Shown in pieces: positions 17,365 through 27,140 of a DNA stretch of 64,000 bases. The notes below the pieces were generated by a model. That model did no database searches. It was not told the origin of the DNA and was given only the letters and a program-made list of their open reading frames with translations. The stretch lies in assembly GCA_028689655.1 (NCBI GenBank), contig JAQVCT010000008.1:52796-116795 (forward strand), given 5' to 3'. Every line of letters starts with the position of its first letter. Within the stretch, counting starts at the first letter, position 1. The position numbers were made by a program, and so were the translations under genes. This DNA is from Lachnospiraceae bacterium. Lineage in GTDB: Bacteria > Bacillota > Clostridia > Lachnospirales > Lachnospiraceae.

Positions 17365-20046
17365 CTATACCACAACGTGCACGGTGCTGCCTACATTTGT
17401 CTTGGATACCACCAATTGTTTGGGGATGCGTTCCTGGAGCTCCGCCACGTGAGATATGATTCCGATGAACCGTTCCCGATCTGCCAATGACAACAGCGTC
17501 TCGCATGCCATATCCAGAGATTCATGATCCAGAGATCCGAAGCCTTCGTCTATGAACAGGGTCTCCACCCGGATACCGCCGTCGGATGCCTGGATGATAT
17601 CGCTCATACCAAGTGCCAGCGCCAGGGATGCCTTAAAAGATTCTCCACCGGACAGGGTGCGTGCCAGACGGTATTTTCCTGTGTAATTATCCAACACCTG
17701 CAATTCAAAATTATCTTTGGTCCTGCCATCACTGACGGATTCCACACGGGACAGAAGGTATCTGCCCGCCGTCATTTTCTGTAATCTGCTGTTGGCAGCG
17801 TGAATCACCTCGTCAAAATAACTGATGAGCACATACTGTTCAAATACCAGTCTCTTTCCATTATTTCCCATGGTGAGGTTATCCAGATCCTTTATGATTC
17901 CATAGGAATGCTCTAACTGTACACAATCCCTCCATTTTTCTTTCAGAGAGTTTTCCGCAGATTTTAACTGTGCGATCTGTATCTGTATCTTTTTCTGCTC
18001 TGCACTTCTGCTTTTCTTTTCCGTCTCTGCTTCCTTTTGTGCAAGCTGCATTTCTGTTATCTCTACGCGGCTTTTATTTTTTAATGTCTGTTTCATACGT
18101 TCCACATAATCATCACACGCCGCTTTTTTCTGCGCATATCCATCGATCTTTTTCTGTAATCGCTGCACTTCTGTCTGGGTTTTCCTGCCAGCTCGATATT
18201 GTTCTTCTGTTTCAAATCCAGCCTTCCTCAATGTTTGTTGAAAGTCCTTGTTGACTTTACAAGTCAATTCTTGTTGTTCTTCCTGTTCCTCTTTCAATTG
18301 TTGTAAGGTCTGGCTTTTTGCTTTTTGATCCGCCAGGATCTGCTGCATCTCATGGCAATGTCTTTCCAGATTCTCCCAGGCTTTCTTACAGGCATTCTCT
18401 CCCCTGTTACCACTGGTAGTTACGCCCAGTCTCTCCAGCAATTCTCTCATTATATCAGATATTCCGGAGATTTTCTGGAATTTCACATCCAGGTCCTTCC
18501 TCTGCCGCCCCAGCTCTTCCCTCTCTGTGTGCAGCTCGCCGTGAAGGGTAGCTGTATCCCCGTGAAGCTCCATGAGCAGTTGATTCCGGTTCTCATATTC
18601 TGTCTTACACTCCTGAACCTGAGCCTCTCTGGGAACACTGTCTGAAAGTGCTGCCACATGGGGATGGTCCAGCGCACCACATACCGGACATGGTTCCCCT
18701 TCCACGAGACTTTCCGCCACGATACCCGCCATGGCATGGCGCATGGCACGTTCCATGTTCTCATAGCGCTTTTTCCATTGTTCCACATCCTGTTCCAGAT
18801 TAAGGTATTTCTGTTGTTGTATCTTTAATGTCTCTTCTTTTTGACGATAATTTTCTATTCGCTTTTCATACTGAGCAGCAAGTTCCTGATGTGCCTGCAG
18901 AACGGTGAGTATCTCCCGTAATTCCTCCCGATGCTCATATTGTACCCTATAGTCTGCCTCTTTTTCACACAGTTCCCGCAGTTCCTCCTGAAGGAATTCT
19001 TCCTTTTCCAACAGGCTTCGCTCACGCTTACGGGCTTCCTCCCGAAGGGCGAACACGCCATCCACCTTTTCCGCCCCTCTGGCAAGAGCAATGGTCTCAC
19101 TGGCAGTCTGGATATCCCCCTGCTCACCGGACAGGCGTTCCTGTTCTTGCAGCCCTTTCTCATATTCATCGAACTGCTGATTCAGGGTACGTGCCTGCTG
19201 CATCTTTTTCTCCCAGGTGAGGAGTTCCCTGTCCGCTTTCTCCACGTATTTATCGATGACTTTGCCTTTTTCTCTGCTGATCTCCCCCGCCTGTTCCACA
19301 TAGGCTTCCATCTGCCCATACTTTTTCTTATAGGAGATACCATCCTCCACAAAAGCTTTCCATTCCTCACTGTCCAGGCACTGCTCCAGCACAGGAAATA
19401 CCGCATCTATGGTCTCATCCATCTTATTGCGATAGGTCATGATCCTGCCGTAGAGTTCCTTGGACTTCTGGCCGAGGCTCATGGCGAACCGTTCATATTT
19501 ATAGGTGCTGAAAATCTTACGAAAAATCTGCGTCTTCTCTTTGGAACCCGCTGTGAGCAATCGCGCGAACTCTCCCTGGGCAATCATGGAGAGCTGTTTG
19601 AACTGCTCATAATCCATCCCCAGAATCTCCTGCATCTTGGCATTCACTTCCCGATTGCCCTCTATGGTCTTGTCATCCGGCAAGTGGAGAACCGCATTTT
19701 CTCCCTCTTTTGTAAAAGTACTCTCCCCCGATTTTCTCTTCTTCGGTCGATTATACTGGGGGTTTCGCTGGATCACATAATGCTTATCTCCATGGGTCAT
19801 GGTTAGGTCTACATAAGTCTTCGTGTCCCCGCTGGCGAAATCACTTCGAACGCCGTCCTTTGTGCGCATACTGCCACTTACCTCCCCAAAGAGCGCGTAG
19901 GAAATCGCATCAAAAATAGTGGTCTTCCCCGCACCGGTAGGACCGGTAATCAAAAACAAACCACTGTTTCCGAACTGACTGAACTCTATTTCCACTTTAT
20001 CTTTGTAGGGTCCCCACCCACTGATTATCAATAATTCTGGTTTCAA
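17365..20046 (-). CDS. sbcC: Exonuclease SbcCD subunit C
   Basis: This 893-residue SMC-like ATPase has the N-terminal Walker A GPTGAGKTT (35-43), two long coiled coils around a zinc hook CPVCGALDHPH (about 450-460), and the C-terminal signature TLSGGES (about 797) with Walker B LFIDEGFGSLD (about 825-835). With SbcD it forms the Mre11-Rad50-type nuclease that opens hairpins and processes double-strand breaks. It lies 26 bp after sbcD in the same direction, so the two are cotranscribed. Length is somewhat below the E. coli protein because the coiled coil is shorter. Confidence 0.96.
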   Translation of the reverse strand: MKPELLIISGWGPYKDKVEIEFSQFGNSGLFLITGPTGAGKTTIFDAISYALFGEVSGSMRTKDGVRSDFASGDTKTYVDLTMTHGDKHYVIQRNPQYNRPKKRKSGESTFTKEGENAVLHLPDDKTIEGNREVNAKMQEILGMDYEQFKQLSMIAQGEFARLLTAGSKEKTQIFRKIFSTYKYERFAMSLGQKSKELYGRIMTYRNKMDETIDAVFPVLEQCLDSEEWKAFVEDGISYKKKYGQMEAYVEQAGEISREKGKVIDKYVEKADRELLTWEKKMQQARTLNQQFDEYEKGLQEQERLSGEQGDIQTASETIALARGAEKVDGVFALREEARKRERSLLEKEEFLQEELRELCEKEADYRVQYEHREELREILTVLQAHQELAAQYEKRIENYRQKEETLKIQQQKYLNLEQDVEQWKKRYENMERAMRHAMAGIVAESLVEGEPCPVCGALDHPHVAALSDSVPREAQVQECKTEYENRNQLLMELHGDTATLHGELHTEREELGRQRKDLDVKFQKISGISDIMRELLERLGVTTSGNRGENACKKAWENLERHCHEMQQILADQKAKSQTLQQLKEEQEEQQELTCKVNKDFQQTLRKAGFETEEQYRAGRKTQTEVQRLQKKIDGYAQKKAACDDYVERMKQTLKNKSRVEITEMQLAQKEAETEKKSRSAEQKKIQIQIAQLKSAENSLKEKWRDCVQLEHSYGIIKDLDNLTMGNNGKRLVFEQYVLISYFDEVIHAANSRLQKMTAGRYLLSRVESVSDGRTKDNFELQVLDNYTGKYRLARTLSGGESFKASLALALGMSDIIQASDGGIRVETLFIDEGFGSLDHESLDMACETLLSLADRERFIGIISHVAELQERIPKQLVVSKTNVGSTVHVVV

Positions 20047-20072
20047 CGCTCGCTCCTTATAGGTATTGCCTC

Positions 20073-21344
20073 TTATATATTCTCTTCCTCTTTTACAATC
20101 TGTAGCACGATTTTCCTGCGATCCTCGGGTAGTGTCTCTCCACGAACGATCTGGTAGAATTCTTCATATAATTCCAGGATGGTCTTGCTCTTCTGGATAT
20201 GGGTCACATCTATGCCTCTTCCCTGAATGTTATTTTTTGCCAGGATCAACTGCATGGTGTTGGGATATACGGAGCGCAATGTGCCGATGGGATCAATGAG
20301 TTCCTCCTCATTGGACAGGGTCGCCTGGATATAATCTGATGAATCCGCTGCCTGTACCACTTCCGGTGCGATCAGTTCTTCCAGTCTGCCTGTAATCTTG
20401 CGCATATCATGTAACAGTGTTAGTGGCAGTCGTGTCACGGACACTTTCCCCGTCCGTTCATTCTTTTCCATTAATTCACTGTTTTCTGTCATGTATTTAT
20501 TTTCTGTTTTCTCTTCCATACAGATGAGATTTACGCCCTTTTCCTGATTGGTCTCTGAAAAGGAATATTTCATAGGCGTTCCCGCGTAGTAGATCTGCTG
20601 TTCCCCAATCTGCTGTGGCTTGTGAATATGTCCCAGTGCCACGTAGTCATATCCCGCAAAAACAGACGCCTCCACATTATCCAGACCGCCTACATTCACC
20701 GTGGTCTCAGAATCGGATAATTCCGGTTCCTTCCCTGCATTGGTGACAAAATAGTGGGTCATGAGAATCTTACAGGCATCCATTTCCTGTAATTCGGGGT
20801 GTTCTTCCTCCACTTTTTTGAGCATGCGTTCCACAGCTTCCTGATTGGTCTTTACCCCCAGAACAGAGGGCTTCACGTAAGGCATCAGGACAATGTGCAC
20901 CTGTTCAAGGCGCGCTTTGGTACTTTTTGACAGATTCTTGACCGGTTCTTCACCGCCTGTAGAACCTTCACCGTTTTGGGGCACACTTTTGGTCAAAGTG
21001 ACACACTTGGCACCCTCCAGGGGATTACTTGCGATATAAAGCCCTTCCTTTTCCAGGATTTTCCCTGCAAAACCCACCCGCTCCGGTGAGTCATGATTAC
21101 CGCTGATCATCAGCACTGGAACCTTCCGTTGAATCAACTCAGACAAAAATCCATCCAGCAATGTGACCGCCTCCGCAGATGGGATAGAACGATCGTACAC
21201 ATCTCCCGCGATCAGTAATCCATCCGCATGCTCTCTCTCCACCAGTTCTATGATCTGCCGTAGAAAATACTGCTGATCCTCTATGAGTGAAAATTCATTC
21301 ACTGTTTTTCCAATGTGGAGATCTGCGGTGTGTATGAGTCTCAT
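20073..21344 (-). CDS. sbcD: Exonuclease SbcCD subunit D
   Basis: The 423-residue nuclease subunit carries the metallophosphoesterase motifs HTADLHIGK (5-13), GDVYDRS (47-53), SGNHDSPERV (81-90), MTHYF and GHIHKPQ, all metal-binding residues present. A helical C-terminal capping region follows. It contains a less conserved polar insert (about 260-310, TENKYMTENSELMEKNERTG). Its ATG overlaps the stop of the upstream HD-domain gene (ATGA), indicating translational coupling, and sbcC follows. The order HD protein-sbcD-sbcC behind thyA-folA links break repair to nucleotide supply. Confidence 0.96.
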   Translation of the reverse strand: MRLIHTADLHIGKTVNEFSLIEDQQYFLRQIIELVEREHADGLLIAGDVYDRSIPSAEAVTLLDGFLSELIQRKVPVLMISGNHDSPERVGFAGKILEKEGLYIASNPLEGAKCVTLTKSVPQNGEGSTGGEEPVKNLSKSTKARLEQVHIVLMPYVKPSVLGVKTNQEAVERMLKKVEEEHPELQEMDACKILMTHYFVTNAGKEPELSDSETTVNVGGLDNVEASVFAGYDYVALGHIHKPQQIGEQQIYYAGTPMKYSFSETNQEKGVNLICMEEKTENKYMTENSELMEKNERTGKVSVTRLPLTLLHDMRKITGRLEELIAPEVVQAADSSDYIQATLSNEEELIDPIGTLRSVYPNTMQLILAKNNIQGRGIDVTHIQKSKTILELYEEFYQIVRGETLPEDRRKIVLQIVKEEENI

Positions 21345-22210
21345 GCCTGCACCTTTCTCTGATTCAAATAGGTATTCATCTGCGCCTGCATTTGTTGAAA
21401 TTGTTTTCTGGTCACTGGATTCTTCGTGGGAAAATGAAGTAGTTGATCCAGATAACCCTGCTTTTCCGTGATTTCCAGACTCTTTAGATACACCAGACCG
21501 TAGGTTAATGAAATATGCCCTACCATGTGATCAATGGCTGTCTTTTTCAAGCTTTTCAGGATCGTCTTCCCCTCCATAAAGTTCTCCAGAACCTCCGGTG
21601 TCACTTCATCCTGTTCAAATCGTTCCATAGGCAGATTATAGATCTCACTGATGGAACCTTCCACGTTCACCTTCAGAATGTCTACTTTATCAGCATCTCT
21701 CAAAATGTTGGAAAATACCCTTTCCCGCTCTGTTAATCCTTCTTGAATCATAAAACGGTTATGGTTGCGAATGGCTGCTTCTATGGTTTTGTCCTCACTG
21801 CCATTCTCCACAAAGGTTCGAATACTTGTGGTATTTTCATGGGAAACATCACCTTCGCCATATTGCAATACGTCTTCTTTATTTAATTGTTCTATTTTCT
21901 TCGGTGGAAACAGAATATCTGCCCCATACTCCGCATGATCCACAGAGTCCGTATCTATAAAGGTATTGTAGATCCGCACCTGCTCGAACCTTCCAATGTC
22001 ATGAAGCAGCCCTATGAGCCATGCCAGATCCACATCCTCCTCACTGAGAGGCAGGCTTCTGGCGATCTGATCACAGATGCCTGCTACCCTGTAGGTATGT
22101 TCCACTTTTACTCTGATTTTTTCATCATTAATGTCATAAGGGCTGACATACTGTTGAAAAGCTGTCAGCCCCATTTTTCTGTTTATCTTCACGTTACTGT
22201 TTATCCTCAC
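21341..22210 (-). CDS. HD domain phosphohydrolase
   Basis: This 289-residue protein has an HD domain at about 30-180: H in VKVEHTYRVAGICDQIA and the paired HD in WLIGLLHDIGRFEQ, then EYGADILF and RDADKVDIL. Such proteins cleave phosphate from nucleotides or signalling nucleotides; the exact substrate is not readable. The start is taken as GTG at 22210, with AGGAATAGGAAC before it; an ATG at 22174 is an alternative. It lies 21 bp after folA and overlaps sbcD by 4 bp, so it belongs to the same operon, where cleanup of nucleotides would be a reasonable job (inference). Confidence 0.8.
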   Translation of the reverse strand: MRINSNVKINRKMGLTAFQQYVSPYDINDEKIRVKVEHTYRVAGICDQIARSLPLSEEDVDLAWLIGLLHDIGRFEQVRIYNTFIDTDSVDHAEYGADILFPPKKIEQLNKEDVLQYGEGDVSHENTTSIRTFVENGSEDKTIEAAIRNHNRFMIQEGLTERERVFSNILRDADKVDILKVNVEGSISEIYNLPMERFEQDEVTPEVLENFMEGKTILKSLKKTAIDHMVGHISLTYGLVYLKSLEITEKQGYLDQLLHFPTKNPVTRKQFQQMQAQMNTYLNQRKVQA

Positions 22211-22231
22211 GTTCCTATTCCTGATTACAGG

Positions 22232-22741
22232 TTATAAAGTCACTTTGGGCTGGTCGATACGCTGATATTTCAGGAATACATACTCAATGTCAAAATATGT
22301 CTGTTCCTCACTGTCGGCTGTGATCTTCCAGTTCTTCATCTCATCCAGGTTGGGGAAATAGGTATCCGCATCATATATATGATTGATCTTGGTGATATGT
22401 GCCGTATCGCAGTAAGGAAGCATCTGTCTGTAGATACTCTCACCGCCGATGATATAGATATCCTCACTTCTGTAATTTTTCAAGGTCTCCAGCAATTCCT
22501 TAATGGAATGCACTACGGTAGCATCCTTCACCGTATAGGATGGATCTGTGGAAAGAATAATATTGGTTCTCCCTTTTAATGGAAGTCCCTGTGGAAAAGT
22601 TGCCAGGGTTTTTCTGCCCAGCACCACCACCTTTCCTGTGGTCTCCTGTCTAAAGTGCTTATGGTCATTGGGAATGCTCACCAACAATTCATTTTTATTG
22701 CCAATGGCCCAATTATGATCAACTGCTACGATAAGATTCAT
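22232..22741 (-). CDS. folA: Dihydrofolate reductase
   Basis: This 169-residue enzyme has the DHFR hallmarks: MNLIVAVDHNWAIGNKNELL (N-terminal strand and Met20-type loop), VVLGRKTLATFP (NADPH-binding), RTNIILS and IYIIGGESIYRQML. It regenerates tetrahydrofolate with NADPH. It follows thyA by 33 bp; thymidylate synthase turns methylene-tetrahydrofolate into dihydrofolate, so the pair forms the thymidylate cycle. The C-terminus (YQRIDQPKVTL) is slightly longer than usual. Confidence 0.96.
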   Translation of the reverse strand: MNLIVAVDHNWAIGNKNELLVSIPNDHKHFRQETTGKVVVLGRKTLATFPQGLPLKGRTNIILSTDPSYTVKDATVVHSIKELLETLKNYRSEDIYIIGGESIYRQMLPYCDTAHITKINHIYDADTYFPNLDEMKNWKITADSEEQTYFDIEYVFLKYQRIDQPKVTL

Positions 22742-22774
22742 ATTGCGTCTCCTAATTTTTATTTTTATGTCATA

Positions 22775-23623
22775 TTAAATCGCAATGGGGATATTGGTGA
22801 TCTGTTCCCCCGTGATATAATCCTCCACCTTTACATCATCTCTGGTAAATTGATAGAAATCCTTCACTTCCGGATTCAGCCAGAACTTGGGTGCCGGATA
22901 AGCGGGTCTCTTGATCAGTTCCTCTATGATAGATACATGACGGTCATAAATATGGGCATCCGCGATCACATGTACCAGTTCACCCACATACATATCGCAT
23001 ACCTGTGCCAGCATATGCATCAGTACTGTATACTGTACTACATTCCAGTTATTTGCAGCTAACACATCCTGGGAACGCTGATTCAATATGGCGTTCAAAG
23101 TCAGCTTATCCTCGCCCTTTTTCTGAGTCACATTGAAGGTCATGCTGTAGGCACAGGGATACAGATTCATCTCATGAAGATCCTGATGCACATAGATGTT
23201 GGTCATGATACGACGGCTGAAGGGATTATGTTTCAGATCATAGATCACACGATCCACCTGATCCATCATCCCTTCCCGATATTCATGCTTCACACCCAGT
23301 TGATACCCATACGCTTTTCCTATGGAACCGTCCGCATCTGCCCAACTGTCCCAGATGTGGCTGTGGAGGTCGTGGATATTATTGGACTTCTGCTGCCATA
23401 TCCACAGCATCTCATCCGTAGCACTTTTTAATGCAGTCCTGCGAAGTGTTAAAAGGGGAAATTCTTTTCTCAGATCATATCTGTTTACCACGCCGAATCG
23501 CTTGATGGTATAGGCCGGTGTACCGTCCTCCCATTTAGGACGAACCTTTTCTCCCTCCGTGCTGGTTCCATTTTCCAGAATATCCCGGCACATATTTATA
23601 AAAGTATTATCTGCTAAGCTCAT
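22775..23623 (-). CDS. thyA: Thymidylate synthase
   Basis: The 282-residue enzyme methylates dUMP to dTMP. Recognisable parts are the phosphate-binding arginine region near the N-terminus, LHSHIWDSWADADGSIGKAYG (86-106, split motif), FSRRIMTNIYV (135-145), the nucleophile C157 in NLYPCAYS, and AHIYDRHV near the C-terminus. The active-site context differs from the textbook LPPCH: the residue after the cysteine is alanine and the preceding LPP is LYP, a variant that seems to belong to a divergent ThyA group. The other conserved features are present, so an active enzyme is expected. It is the first gene of the thyA-folA-HD-sbcDC run. Confidence 0.93.
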   Translation of the reverse strand: MSLADNTFINMCRDILENGTSTEGEKVRPKWEDGTPAYTIKRFGVVNRYDLRKEFPLLTLRRTALKSATDEMLWIWQQKSNNIHDLHSHIWDSWADADGSIGKAYGYQLGVKHEYREGMMDQVDRVIYDLKHNPFSRRIMTNIYVHQDLHEMNLYPCAYSMTFNVTQKKGEDKLTLNAILNQRSQDVLAANNWNVVQYTVLMHMLAQVCDMYVGELVHVIADAHIYDRHVSIIEELIKRPAYPAPKFWLNPEVKDFYQFTRDDVKVEDYITGEQITNIPIAI

Positions 23624-23662
23624 CTCTCTTATCTTTGCTCTTTCTTTTTTCTATGATTTATA

Positions 23663-25261
23663 TTATCTGTCCCATTTGTCGCAGAGGGAATTGATCTGAT
23701 CGGCAAACTTTGCCAGTTCCTTATTGGCACAGCCTTCATTCTTACGAATAACTGCCAGCAGACGCTGTCCCGCTGCCATAAGTCTGGTAAATACATTACT
23801 GCCTGTTTTGGTCTTTTCTTTAATGGGTACAGCTACCGACTCGTATTCACAGGTATTGGTCAGCAGGTCAAACCTTGTACCGCTGTAAGGGGCAAATGCA
23901 GAAAATCCGTGTTCCTTTTCCAGACATTCTGTAAAGCTGACGCACACCTGATCTTCCCCATGGACTACGAATACCCGCTCCGGCTTTTTCTGGAATCCTT
24001 CGATCCATTCCAGCAGTCCATTCTTATCCGCATGACCACTGAGGCCTGCCAGAGTCTGTATCTTCGCACGCACCTCAATGGTCTCACCGAACAGCTTCAC
24101 TTCCGTGGCACCATCCACCAGGATACGTCCCAATGTGCCGAATGCCTGGTATCCCACGAAGAGGATGGTGCATTCCGGTCTCCACAGATTATGTTTCAAA
24201 TGATGTCTGATACGACCTGCCTCACACATACCGGAGGCTGATATGATTACTTTTGGTTCATCATCAAAGTTGATTGCCTTGGATTCATCACTGGTAATGG
24301 ACAGGTTCAGTCCCGGAAATGTGATGGGATTGATTCCCCTGTTGACCAGTTCCATGGCCTGCTCGTCAAAACACTCGTAGATATTTTTCTGAAAGATTCC
24401 GGTGGCTTCCACTGCCAGAGGGCTATCCACGAACACCTTGAACCTCGGGAAATCCTTCACCAGATTCTGTTCCTTGATCGTCCTGATAAAATAAAGCATT
24501 TCCTGGGTACGTCCCACCGCAAAGGAAGGAATAACCACGTTACCACCCTTTGCAAAAGTCTCGTTGATCACCTGTGCAAGCTCCGTGACATAATCCGGTC
24601 TTTCCGTGGTGTGCAGGCGATCCCCATAGGTAGATTCCATGACCACATAATCTGCTTCCACTGTTTTTGCCGGATCTTTGATCAATGGCTGATTCAGATT
24701 ACCGATATCTCCTGAAAATACAATCTTCTTTTTGTTACCGTTCTCCGTCATCCATACTTCTATGCTGGCTGACCCAAGTAAGTGTCCGATATCTGTAAAT
24801 CGGATCTGAATGCCCTCACAGAGATCTATCCTCTGATTGTAATGACATGGTACGATCCTCCGAATCGTGCCATCTGCGTCCTCCATGGTATAGGGCGGTT
24901 CTATCTTCTCCGCGCCCGGACTTCTCTGTGCCTTACGATTCTTCCACTCTGCCTCCTGCATCTGAATGTGCGCACAGTCACGCAACATGATACTACACAG
25001 ATCCGCTGTGGCATCCGTCGTTAATATCTGTCCCCGAAATCCTTTTGCATACAGTAATGGTAACATTCCGGAATGATCCACATGGGCATGTGTCAGAAGT
25101 ACATAATCGATCACCGCCTCATCCACCGGCAACTGTGCATTTTCAAATACATTCACGCCCTGTTCCATACCATAGTCTACTAAAATGTGCTTCCCGCAAG
25201 CCTCCAAATAATGACAGCTTCCTGTTACTTCATGATCCGCTCCGATAAATGTTAGTTTCAT
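23663..25261 (-). CDS. Beta-CASP metallo-beta-lactamase RNase
   Basis: The 532-residue protein has the metallo-beta-lactamase motif THAHVDHSG (57-65), further metal ligands (DIGHLLGSAS, FSGDIG), and beta-CASP motifs including the acidic/His set in VVMESTYGDR, VISASGMCEAGRIRHHL and SGHADKNGL. These nucleases act on RNA (CPSF/YSH1 type). It carries a C-terminal extension of about 70 residues (from about 460) with VFTRLMAAGQRLLAVIRK. It lies 39 bp upstream of thyA in the same direction and could be cotranscribed. Not RNase J, which lacks this extension and has a different C-terminal domain. Confidence 0.9.
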   Translation of the reverse strand: MKLTFIGADHEVTGSCHYLEACGKHILVDYGMEQGVNVFENAQLPVDEAVIDYVLLTHAHVDHSGMLPLLYAKGFRGQILTTDATADLCSIMLRDCAHIQMQEAEWKNRKAQRSPGAEKIEPPYTMEDADGTIRRIVPCHYNQRIDLCEGIQIRFTDIGHLLGSASIEVWMTENGNKKKIVFSGDIGNLNQPLIKDPAKTVEADYVVMESTYGDRLHTTERPDYVTELAQVINETFAKGGNVVIPSFAVGRTQEMLYFIRTIKEQNLVKDFPRFKVFVDSPLAVEATGIFQKNIYECFDEQAMELVNRGINPITFPGLNLSITSDESKAINFDDEPKVIISASGMCEAGRIRHHLKHNLWRPECTILFVGYQAFGTLGRILVDGATEVKLFGETIEVRAKIQTLAGLSGHADKNGLLEWIEGFQKKPERVFVVHGEDQVCVSFTECLEKEHGFSAFAPYSGTRFDLLTNTCEYESVAVPIKEKTKTGSNVFTRLMAAGQRLLAVIRKNEGCANKELAKFADQINSLCDKWDR

Positions 25262-25363
25262 GCCAATCCCTCCATTGCATTTGGTGGTGTTATGTCTTTA
25301 AAACTCTTTCCTTTAGTATAGCACGATTCCATCCTATAGGCAATTTTATCAAGGGTAGATTCC

Positions 25364-27127
25364 CTATTTCAGTTCATTTGCCGTGGTATAAAAATGATAG
25401 TAGATTCCCCCCTGCTTTAGCAGTTCTTCATGATTTCCTTCCTCCACGATTCCCTCCTCTGTAAGCACCAGTATCCGGTCAGAATTTTTGATGCTGGATA
25501 ATCTGTGGGCAATGGTCAGCGTGGTTCTTCCACGGGATAATTTTTCCAGCGATTTTGCCACTTCAAACTCGCTCTCGTTATCCAGGGCGGAGGTCGCCTC
25601 ATCCATGATCATGATAGGGGGATTTTTCAAGAATACTCTGGCGATACTGATTCTCTGCTTCTGCCCTCCGGACAGCTTCACACCACGCTCCCCGATATAG
25701 GTATCATAGCCATCTTTTAATTCTCTGATAAATTCATCTGCTCCTGCCATCTTCGCCGCTGCCATCACCTCTTCTCTGGTGGCCTCCAGCCTTCCATATA
25801 TGATATTATCATAGACACTTCCCGAGAAAAGATACACATCCTGCTGTACCATTCCAATACTGTTTCTCAGGCTTTTCAGGGAAAATTCCTTGATATCCCT
25901 GCCATCCACCATGATTCGTCCTTCCGTCACATCATAAAAACGTGGTAAAAGATTGCATAGTGTCGTTTTCCCTCCTCCTGATGGTCCCACAATAGCTACC
26001 TTTTCTCCCGGTTTTATGTGGAGGTTCAGATGTCTGAATACCTGATTGTGGTCATCCGGATAGGAAAAGCTTACATTCTCAAATAAGATATCTCCTTTCG
26101 GGTCTTTCAGTTCCACGGTATCCGGCTCATCGAAGATCTCAATATCCGCATCCATAATCTGCAGGAAGCGTTCAATTCCCGTAATCCCTCTCTGGAACTG
26201 TTCTGCAAACTCTATAATCCTGCGAATGGTTGCGATGAGTGTGGTCACATAGAGCATGTATGCCACCAGATCACCTGGCTGAACCAATCCTTTTATCATG
26301 AAAATGCCCCCTGCAACTACCACAGCAAGGTACATGATTCCATCAAACATTCTGGTGGTAGTCTGAAAGGCTGCCATATATTTATAGGTTTCTTTTTTGA
26401 TCAGATAAAATCTGTGATTGTCCTTCTGAAACTTTTCATTTTCAATGGATTCATTGGTGAAGGCTTTTACTACTTTCTGTCCCAGCAGGCTATCCTCTAT
26501 ACGGGCGTTCAATTCACCAATCTGGTATCTTTGCTTACTGAAAGCAGAACGCATCCTGCGATTCAAGGTCATACAGGTGAGGATCATTATCGGTACGATG
26601 ATAAATATGATCACCGTCAATAACACATTGATACGTGCCAATATGATAAAGGAAATCACCGCCTTCAATGCTCCAATAAAAAATTCCTCCGGGCAATGAT
26701 GGGCAAATTCTGTTACATCAAACAAATCATTGGTGATACGCCCCATAATCTGACCGACTTTTGTATTATTATAGTAAGTATTTGATAATTTCTGCAAGTG
26801 GACATAGGCATCATTTCGCATCTGCGTCTCGATTCCCGCCCCCATAACGTGTCCCACATCTGCCATATAGAAATTCGCAATACTGTCAATCACACGCAGA
26901 CCCAGATAAAGTATGCCAAGCCTCAACACCGTCTGCACTGTCAAAGTCATTGTACTTGCTAATCCCGCGTTGGTAATGTAACGCATGATCAGCGGCAGCA
27001 CCATCTCACAGATCGTGGTGAGGGATGCACAGAAAAGATCTGTGAGTAACACTACTTTATGCTCCCTGTAATAGGGCAGAAATCGTTTTATTAATGTCCC
27101 TGTTTTGTATTCTTTATTCTCCATCAT
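25364..27127 (-). CDS. ABC exporter, fused permease and ATPase
   Basis: This 587-residue half-transporter has six transmembrane helices in the first 320 residues and a nucleotide-binding domain with Walker A VGPSGGGKTT (about 377-386), signature KLSGGQKQR (about 481-489), Walker B MIMDEATSAL and switch H in TIAHRLSS. It should work as a homodimer and pump lipids, drugs or peptides outward; no accessory gene reveals the substrate. The next gene upstream, 13 bp away, is a thioesterase, and the two likely form an operon. Confidence 0.93.
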   Translation of the reverse strand: MMENKEYKTGTLIKRFLPYYREHKVVLLTDLFCASLTTICEMVLPLIMRYITNAGLASTMTLTVQTVLRLGILYLGLRVIDSIANFYMADVGHVMGAGIETQMRNDAYVHLQKLSNTYYNNTKVGQIMGRITNDLFDVTEFAHHCPEEFFIGALKAVISFIILARINVLLTVIIFIIVPIMILTCMTLNRRMRSAFSKQRYQIGELNARIEDSLLGQKVVKAFTNESIENEKFQKDNHRFYLIKKETYKYMAAFQTTTRMFDGIMYLAVVVAGGIFMIKGLVQPGDLVAYMLYVTTLIATIRRIIEFAEQFQRGITGIERFLQIMDADIEIFDEPDTVELKDPKGDILFENVSFSYPDDHNQVFRHLNLHIKPGEKVAIVGPSGGGKTTLCNLLPRFYDVTEGRIMVDGRDIKEFSLKSLRNSIGMVQQDVYLFSGSVYDNIIYGRLEATREEVMAAAKMAGADEFIRELKDGYDTYIGERGVKLSGGQKQRISIARVFLKNPPIMIMDEATSALDNESEFEVAKSLEKLSRGRTTLTIAHRLSSIKNSDRILVLTEEGIVEEGNHEELLKQGGIYYHFYTTANELK

Positions 27128-27140
27128 TTGATATCCTCTA

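Noticed and set aside
18931..19806. 291-codon plus-strand frame inside sbcC
   Set aside because: Shadow of the SbcC coiled coil; Leu/Phe-rich composition results from reading Lys/Glu-rich codons backwards.
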